Of a stretch of 64,000 nucleotides of DNA, positions 57,858 through 64,000 are shown one piece after another (the first letter of the stretch is position 1; each line of letters opens with the position of its first letter). Below the pieces are notes generated by a model that worked only from the letters and a program-made list of their open reading frames with translations, did no database searches and had not been told where the DNA came from. Source of the DNA: Sipunculus nudus. Taxonomy: Eukaryota; Annelida; Sipuncula; Golfingiida; Sipunculidae. Position numbers and translations under genes: made by a program. Where the stretch lies: assembly GCA_026874595.1 (NCBI GenBank), contig CM049320.1:6577464-6641463 (forward strand). Reading direction: 5' to 3'.

Positions 57858-59113
57858 TATCTATATAAAAATATTCCTTGCGAGCCACTGGTGATCTTTC
57901 TATCTTTTTCTTCCCATTTGTTTTATTTTTACTTTGTTTCTGTCACTTCTTTCTTTTCCACTTTATCTTTTTTATTTTCATTTTTACCATGTTAAGTTTT
58001 CTCCCTTACCCTATAACCTGCACCTCCTTCCCCAATATTATTTCTATTTATTAGTCTACCTACTATCATTATTATCACTATTATTATTATTTCTGACCGT
58101 GTTTCTGATTACGTTACCATTGACATTATTTTCGGGAACATATTATCTCCTAATCTTTTTAGATTAATATGTTTTACTTGCATTTTATTCAAAAGAATCA
58201 CTCCTTTTCTTTTTTTAATTTTCGTACACTCTGAATTACTTTACTTTATTTCCTTTTCTTTTAAATTATTCGTTCAAACTTTATAGTACACTTTTTGTTA
58301 TACCATTATTATTATTATTTTTATTCATATTAGTATTATTTATAATTTTTATTATTATTATTATTGTTATCAGTACTACGTTTGTTATTTTGTTTATATC
58401 TGTTACAACATTTTTTGCATAACCTTCACTTGTTTTATATTTCTAAATTTAGCTTTATTATGTTACTTACGTTTATGTTTATTTTTTCCTTTACATACCG
58501 GCTGCCTAGCATGGAACATCTAATGGGCCCGGTGGTCGGGGCGGGAGAGACAACTCCTGGGCCGGACAGAGCACTGGGAAATCGTACCTCCCCCTCCCTC
58601 ATAGAGGGAGTAGGGTTGGGTATCCGGCTCGCGGCGCACCGTCGACCGATTAATCGGACCGATTTTGGCATTCGACAGGGGACTCAGTTAGCGACTACCA
58701 TTGGAAATGGCGGGCTGTAACACGGAGGGCCGCACTTTGGACCCGGCCGCACTTTGGAGCCTTCGACGTGACGTCATAATATGGATGACGTCGACCTGCA
58801 TTCGGTTTCGCGGAATTCCCGAGTGAAGCGATGTGTACTCACTGTACCCCGCCCACCCAGGGCATCATGGTTATAATATTACAAAATATCCAATCAGCAT
58901 GTAAATACACTGTTCCCGGCATTATGGACTCTATACATTGTCGTTCCATCATATATAATCTCTGAACACGTTCCCATTTAATTACCACCTGACGACGAAG
59001 TCTTTGTACTTCGAAAGCTCGTGTGTTAATAAACTAGTTAGTCTATCTAAAAGGCGTCACTGTTTATCTTAACTTTCGCTTCAGCTACAGACTAACACGG
59101 CTATACCACTTAT

Positions 59114-59117
<4 letters not shown>
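57858..59117 (+). mobile_element. PLE-1 3' region, right-arm copy
   Basis: AT-rich 3' sequence with a T-rich segment (57930-58340), the GC-rich island (58500-58740) and the hammerhead motif (58978-59030), ending against (TA)n at 59118. A 76-codon and a 118-codon frame here mirror those of the left arm. Confidence 0.75.
58978..59030 (+). ncRNA. Hammerhead ribozyme motif, PLE-1 (right arm)
   Basis: CTGACGA at 58989-58995, stem II GAAGT/ACTTC with loop CTTTGT, GAAA at 59013-59016, then GCTC and GTG pairing with CAC at 58986-58988. One base differs from the left-arm copy, just after the first box (C instead of A). Confidence 0.7.

Positions 59118-59177
<60 letters not shown>
59118..59177. repeat. 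(TA)n microsatellite between PLE-1 and PLE-2 (right arm)
   Basis: Pure TA tract, partner of 54697-54766. Confidence 0.95.
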
Positions 59178-59181
<4 letters not shown>

Positions 59182-59261
59182 AATGAATACAAAAAGAAGA
59201 GAGACATCAACGCCAACATTTCAAACAATCATATTATTTGGATAACATGTACAGATTGTTG

Positions 59262-59304
59262 CTTAATTTTCAGCTACCCCTGTAGCCTTCGTCAAAGCGA
59301 GTGA
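59262..59304 (-). ncRNA. Degenerate hammerhead motif, PLE-2 (right arm, inner end)
   Basis: Mirror of 54570-54615: GAAA is intact, the first box is TTGACGA. Probably inactive. Confidence 0.45.
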
Positions 59305-60242
59305 CTAACTGTAAACAAAGCTGATAGTGTGACCCTTCGCTAGGTCAACGGGGCTGGCTTGCCAGCTATACCCATTAATCAATCTGATGTCGTGTCAGGA
59401 CTGGCCTGTGTATGTCCACATGAAAACAGGGCTGCTGGGGTGTCAAAGACAGGTAGGGGTTAGTCTCGAGGGGAAAAGTATGTGCTGCGTGCCGGGTATT
59501 TACAGAGAAAAGCCAAGTCTTTGTTAAATCCTTTTATGTGTGTACGTAGTGTATGAATGTGCCTTTGTTCTGATGTGAATCTGTCTTTGCTGGAGGGAAA
59601 GTTGCCTTTAAGGATGGTGCATGTTAAATCTCGAAGAGAATGGTCGGATTTGTTGAAATGTGCGGCCACGGGGAATCCGGGAGTGTTGTCGCGGATGGTT
59701 TTTTTGTGGTTGTTCATTCTGAGCCTGAATTTGGTGCCGGTTTCTCCTATATAATTTCCCTCCCCATTGGGGCATTTTTTTTACAAGTAATAAAGTAAAT
59801 GACATTTGAGGAACTGCAAGAAAAAGGGCCTGGCCTGAGGGTTATGTTAGATCCTGGGGACTGAAATGTGGGTTGGGTGTTTAAAATATCGCAAATCTCA
59901 CAGCGGCGGTCACCGTATTTGACATTCCCTGACGGGCTGTTCTGTTTGTGTAGTTTCGACTGGACAAGCATGCGTTTGAGGTTGGGAGGTTGTCTGTAAG
60001 CGACAACGGGAGGCGTGGAGAAAAGAGAATCTGTAGCGGGATTTAAATTAAAGTTATTCCAGCATTTTTGTATATTTTTGTTGATAGGGATGATGGCCGG
60101 GTGAAACAAGAGTTTATCATCGGAGCCGGACCCAACAATTCTCTAAAAGGGTACGCAAACTTGATACTTTGTGGAACACACACCCCTCCTATCGTAAAAT
60201 TTCCTCGGTACAATCAGGCAACATCCACCCGTTTACAGTTAG

Positions 60243-60287
60243 TCACTCGCTCTGATGAAGGCTACAGGGGTAGCTGAACATTTAGCA
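60243..60287 (+). ncRNA. Hammerhead-like motif, PLE-2 (right arm, outer end)
   Basis: Mirror of 53592-53634. The first box is canonical (CTGATGA, 60252-60258) and stem II is intact, but the second box reads GAACA instead of GAAA, which should abolish cleavage. Confidence 0.5.
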
Positions 60288-60399
60288 ACAATCTGTACAT
60301 GTTATCCCAATAATATGATTGTTTGAAATGTTGGCGTTGATGTCTCTCTTCTTTTTGTGTTCATTGACTGTCTTAAGCCAGCACCCGGAGAATTCAGAA

Positions 60400-60401
<2 letters not shown>

Positions 60402-60470
<69 letters not shown>
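60402..60470. repeat. (TA)n-(TG)n microsatellite next to the 0.33-kb repeat
   Basis: About 46 bp of TA followed by about 22 bp of TG. The left-arm partner (53445-53475) is about half that length, which explains most of the ~40-bp coordinate offset between outer and inner parts of the arms. Confidence 0.95.
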
Positions 60471-60471
<1 letters not shown>

Positions 60472-60477
60472 ATTTAG

Positions 60478-60799
60478 CATCAATTTGCATAATATTAATA
60501 TTCAATGATTAGCGATCTCATCGATAACTATTGCTGCCTTCTAACGATCCACTTACTGTGTGTCTTTATTAGGTAGTGTCATAAAACGCGATACAATCTT
60601 ATTCTGCGTAGGGAAGCTTTGATATTAATGTTATGGAAATTGGGATCTTTATTGCTTTGCATTTCAAGAATATCTGGACTATATCTTGGCCGCGACATAT
60701 TGGTAAAAAGGAGTGCTAGTCGCTTAGAGATAGACCATGGTTACACCCACATAATGAAAATACAATAATAAATTATCAGCTAAAATCTGGCTGGTCTAC
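60478..60799 (+). repeat. 0.33-kb microsatellite-linked repeat, copy 5 (right arm)
   Basis: Partner of 53114-53434 and homologous to the copies at 15241, 20403 and 26670. It has the same CATCAATTTG end next to a microsatellite. Confidence 0.8.
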
Positions 60800-61004
60800 T
60801 GTGATCTATGACAGTAGGCTCTGGATAGTTAGGCATCTCATATGACCGAGCGCTTGCACAAATAGCGCCATGGGGAGTAGGTTCCTCTGAGGGAGATGGG
60901 GAGCTGTCGGTTTTGAGGAATGGCCTTTACTTAAGGTTATGGGGATTTAAAACTTTCTGCAATGCATTTTCTCTTAATAGAACAACGGTTAAATTATCCT
61001 CCGG

Positions 61005-61455
61005 GAGAGGGAGCCCCAGGCGAGAACAAAATGAAGGGCCCAAGGCAAGCAATAAGTTCTCTGAATGCTCCGGTAGGGTGAGCCCCCCGCGGTCATACAC
61101 AGAGGGGTCCCATCTAACAATTCCGCAAATTGCCGGCAATTTAGCAACTATGTAGTTCTCTGAATCCTCCGGTAGGGTGAGCCCTGGGGATCATACACAG
61201 AGGGGTCCCAATCTAGCAATTCCGCAAATTGCCGGCAATTTAGCAACTTTGTTGTTCTCTGAATCCTACGGTAGGGTGAGCCCCGGGGATCATACACTGA
61301 GAGGCCCTCATCTAGCAATTCCGCATATTGTTGGCAATTTAGCAACTTTGTAGTTCTCGGAATCCTCCGGTAGGGTGAGCCCCCGACAGTCTTACACGGA
61401 GGGGTCCCCATCTAGCAATTCCGCAAATTGCCGGCAATTTAGCAACTTTGTAGTT
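61005..61455 (+). repeat. ~100-bp tandem array with palindromic core, array 3 (right arm)
   Basis: Partner of 52460-52915. Perfect 16-bp palindromes AAATTGCCGGCAATTT are present, for example at 61127-61142. Orientation is the same as the array at 42430-43445. Confidence 0.85.
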
Positions 61456-62820
61456 TAATTATTAAATATCGAGTCTTCTTTCACCATTACCATTGGCCGA
61501 CACCGGATAGTTGTTACTTTTATTGTAAACAGTTTCAGATACTTTAACCATGTTAACCACAAAATCTAAACACTGTTACTGTTAGTTCTATAAGTAGTTG
61601 CTGTAGTACATTAACCACTGTTTACTTGGGATATTATAATCATTTTTAACTTAGAAATATGCCTACTTACTTGGCTACTGGTGGTACTCGATGGTGCTGT
61701 AGCCGACCCAGACTGGTGCCTCCATCACACTAATTATGATGTTTGGTTTTTAAGTTCTGTTATAGCCCTGACCGGGTTTACATATTGGCCATATAAATAT
61801 TATTACTTTTTTTTATATTTGCTCAAAAATATGAATGACAGTTTAACATTTCAGCAAATCTGAAACTGCAGTCAGCAAAAATGTGTAAGTGATAAGTGTT
61901 TAATGATGACCTTTTCCCTCCGATATATTATACAGAGACATAAATTCTGTTTGGTCGGTTTTCTCTAATATTACTGATTACTAATTCTTGACTCTCCTAT
62001 CAGCATTAACTATCTGCTGGCCCTGGGCAATTGTTAATTATACTGTAAACAGTTTCAGATGTTTACCAATATTTTGAACACTGTTACTGTTAATGTTAAT
62101 AGTCGAAGTAGTGAGTACAACTAACTGTAAGTGATACTATTATTATTTTTAACTCACAACAACTGATTAGGCTACCAGTGGTGCTTGATTGTGCTGGACT
62201 TGGCCCAGACTGGTATCGCTATTGCATTGTTGGGCTGCTGGGGTATTATTGGTGTGTTATTAGAATGTTAATATGCATGTTTGTCTTCATTGATGTTTTG
62301 ACATACATCTGAATTAGTTGCAGATGGTATTTATAACTTATTATTATTACTTTTGATTAATTATTGTCATTTCATTCCCCTTTTTGAATTGGAACCTTCA
62401 CTTTTAGATTAAGGTTTAAAGTACTATAATACTATTAAATATGTGTTTAGATGATATTACTGAACAGTCACCCAGTATATATTTGCAGTATCCATCTATC
62501 ACATTGGGTAAAGAGAATGTAAATAGAATAAATATTCATAAATCAATTATTTAAATTCAATAAATAATAATGAAAGAATATTAATATTGTACTATTAGGG
62601 ATAATACCAGTCAACCAGACTTATAAATCAACCTGGATAAAGGAATTTGCAGTACAGTGTCTGTATTAGACATCTTCAACTTGGTTATTTTGCTGAAACC
62701 TTGTATAGCCTAATATTTAAATGAGGTTAAATGAGCTTATTTAGTTCTAGTAATTTAATATACATCTATATTACCATTACCATTTATGCTGACATTTATA
62801 TAATTTAAGTGGAATATAAG
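61456..62820. other. Outer unique-looking part of the right arm
   Basis: Partner of 51091-52455; no gene. A few substitutions and one or two short indels separate the two. Confidence 0.55.
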
Positions 62821-62895
62821 TCTTTCTACTTCGAAAGCTCGTGTGTTAATAAACTAGTTAGTCTATCTAAAAGGCGTCCCTGATCTTAATTTTCG

Positions 62896-62897
<2 letters not shown>
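62818..62897 (+). mobile_element. Solo PLE-1 3' fragment at the outer edge of the right arm
   Basis: Eighty bases matching 59000-59080: half of hammerhead stem II (GTCTTTCTACTTC), GAAA, GCTCGTGTGTTAATAAACTA and TCTATCTAAAAGGCGTC, ending against a (TA)n tract (62898-62943). It begins exactly where the palindrome arm ends. The CTGACGA box is missing, so it cannot self-cleave. Confidence 0.75.
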
Positions 62898-62943
<46 letters not shown>

Positions 62944-62951
<8 letters not shown>

Positions 62952-63347
62952 GAACATGTACTCAGAACATGTAAACAGACTACAAGGGAACCATCCGGAC
63001 TCTGCTTTTTTACAATGCCAGTTAGTCGGACCACAAAATTATATAACAAACTGTGCTATACCAAATAATGCTTTTGAGCATTCCGACTATCAAAACCGTA
63101 ACCGTAGCTGTCACGTTTTTAATATCCTCACGTCATATCATTCAGTAATATGTGTGTGACCCACTCTTTGTTTAATGTTTAATATGTTTCTCCCTTACTG
63201 ATACCGGTAGCTTAGTGTATTAAGATACTTCAATTCTGTTTCTGTTATTGCAGATTCAAATACATGTGGCCTGATGATTGTCGCATTTATCATAAATGCA
63301 ACATGAAACCTCAGGTAGCCATAAACATGTAAAGCCACTCGAACCCA

Positions 63348-63413
<66 letters not shown>

Positions 63414-64000
63414 GCACCCTATATGTTTACTTTAAACAATATACATTTTACATTTTGACTCTAAAGATTCAGAACTTCATATTCTAGATAACATAATTTG
63501 TCAAATTTTCAATCACTGTGCTATTATATACTGTTCATGTTTTGGCACTTACATATGTCATTGTATGCAAAACTGATTAGAACCCTTAAACGTTACAGTT
63601 ATTTAATAAGGGAAAACCTGACAGTTTTGTTTTACTAATACAATTCCTAAAATTATTTGAATATGGTATTTACATGGCATGCTTTGTTTGATTAAATTTT
63701 CGGGGTCATGTGCTTGCTATTAAATAAATTTTCGGGGTCATGTGCTTGCAGTATATGAAGTTGAAAATTGACTCTTGTGGTGGGTTTTCGTATGATATTA
63801 TAACTGAGAAGGAAACAAAATTGCACGTTTTATAAAGATGACCAATAGGCTATTCATAATATTTTACATAAACAAGAAGAATTTATCTCCTTAAAAGAAA
63901 AACAAGTGTTTGTAATAGGGTAAAATTTTAAATTATCATGAACAAGTTTGGAATTCTAGAGAGTTACTAGTGAGTGAGCCGTCCACACATAAATGCCTTC
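62944..64000. other. Intergenic stretch to the window end
   Basis: No gene recognised. A long (TA)n lies at 63354-63407. A ~33-bp tandem duplication (TTTTCGGGGTCATGTGCTTG twice) lies at 63696-63752. A 69-codon plus-strand frame at 62950-63159 is not recognisable. Confidence 0.5.

Larger units (their letters stand above)
59178..60369 (-). mobile_element. PLE-2, right-arm copy
   Basis: Mirror of 53508-54696, with the same 139-bp terminal inverted repeats. Its nuclease frame on the minus strand (60109 to about 59467) is broken at a run of eight A (left arm: seven) and carries the same Cys motif and YIGETG-type nuclease. The continuation to about 59460 (GFNKDLAFLCKYPA) is open here, while the left arm has a stop after LRTHI. 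Confidence 0.75.
57300..62820. repeat. Right arm of the 11.7-kb inverted repeat
   Basis: Reverse complement of 51091-56573. The longest length differences are in the TA/TG tract at 60402-60470, against a short CA/TA tract at 53445-53475. Small differences in unique parts (for example AAAGGATATT against AAAGAATATT near 62578) show that the arms have begun to diverge. Confidence 0.95.

Noticed and set aside
53766-57859. Reading PLE-1 and PLE-2 as parts of one retroelement
   Set aside because: They are on opposite strands within each arm, have different nuclease sequences and different ribozyme stems, and are separated by a (TA)n tract.

Overview
The window looks like nuclear DNA of an invertebrate animal, most likely a mollusc and plausibly a bivalve. 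It is AT-rich and gene-poor, carries many (TA)n, (GA)n and (CA)n tracts, and is dominated by transposable elements found together in bivalve genomes: Tigger/pogo, L1/Tx1-type LINEs, Penelope-like elements with hammerhead ribozymes, and a Polinton-type integrase. The taxon is an inference from this repeat composition. No RNA gene of the host and no prokaryotic feature was seen.

Only one likely host protein gene is well supported: a GT10 alpha-1,3-fucosyltransferase on the minus strand (10648-11820), with its whole coding sequence in one exon. The only other intact long reading frame is the 514-residue transposase of a complete Tigger element (5242-7836). That element sits inside an older decayed LINE (3428-5241 and 7839-8137), with a TA target duplication on both sides.

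From about 12.3 to 29.9 kb lies a macrosatellite. Arrays of a degenerate 39-bp minisatellite alternate with a 1.6-kb non-repetitive module. The whole block is repeated with spacings of about 5.18 and 6.29 kb. A 1.36-kb sub-duplication, a 237-bp higher-order repeat and a 700-bp triplication lie inside it, and a fourth, older module copy lies at its right edge.

From 30 to 36.4 kb there are at least eight degenerate copies of an interspersed repeat containing nuclear-receptor-like DR1 motifs, followed by two small minisatellites. At 36.8-37.6 kb is an unrecognised coding-like stretch on the minus strand. At 38.15-42.29 kb is a frameshifted remnant of a Polinton/Maverick-type element: an integrase with a chromodomain, preceded by several unrecognised viral-like frames. 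A ~100-bp tandem array carrying a 16-bp perfect palindrome follows (42.4-43.4 kb). A second L1/Tx1 LINE remnant occupies 50745-47156 on the minus strand.

The most striking structure is an 11.7-kb inverted repeat (51091-62820): two ~5.5-kb arms, about 98% identical where compared by eye, around a 726-bp spacer. Each arm carries, in mirror order, a ~100-bp array, a 0.33-kb microsatellite-linked repeat, a Penelope-like element (PLE-2) bounded by 139-bp inverted repeats with hammerhead-like motifs, a (TA)n tract, and the 3' part of another Penelope-like element (PLE-1) with a hammerhead motif. The spacer and left arm together hold the longest PLE-1 frame, with reverse transcriptase and GIY-YIG endonuclease parts. 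A further PLE-1 fragment, cut inside the ribozyme, sits exactly at the outer edge of the right arm.
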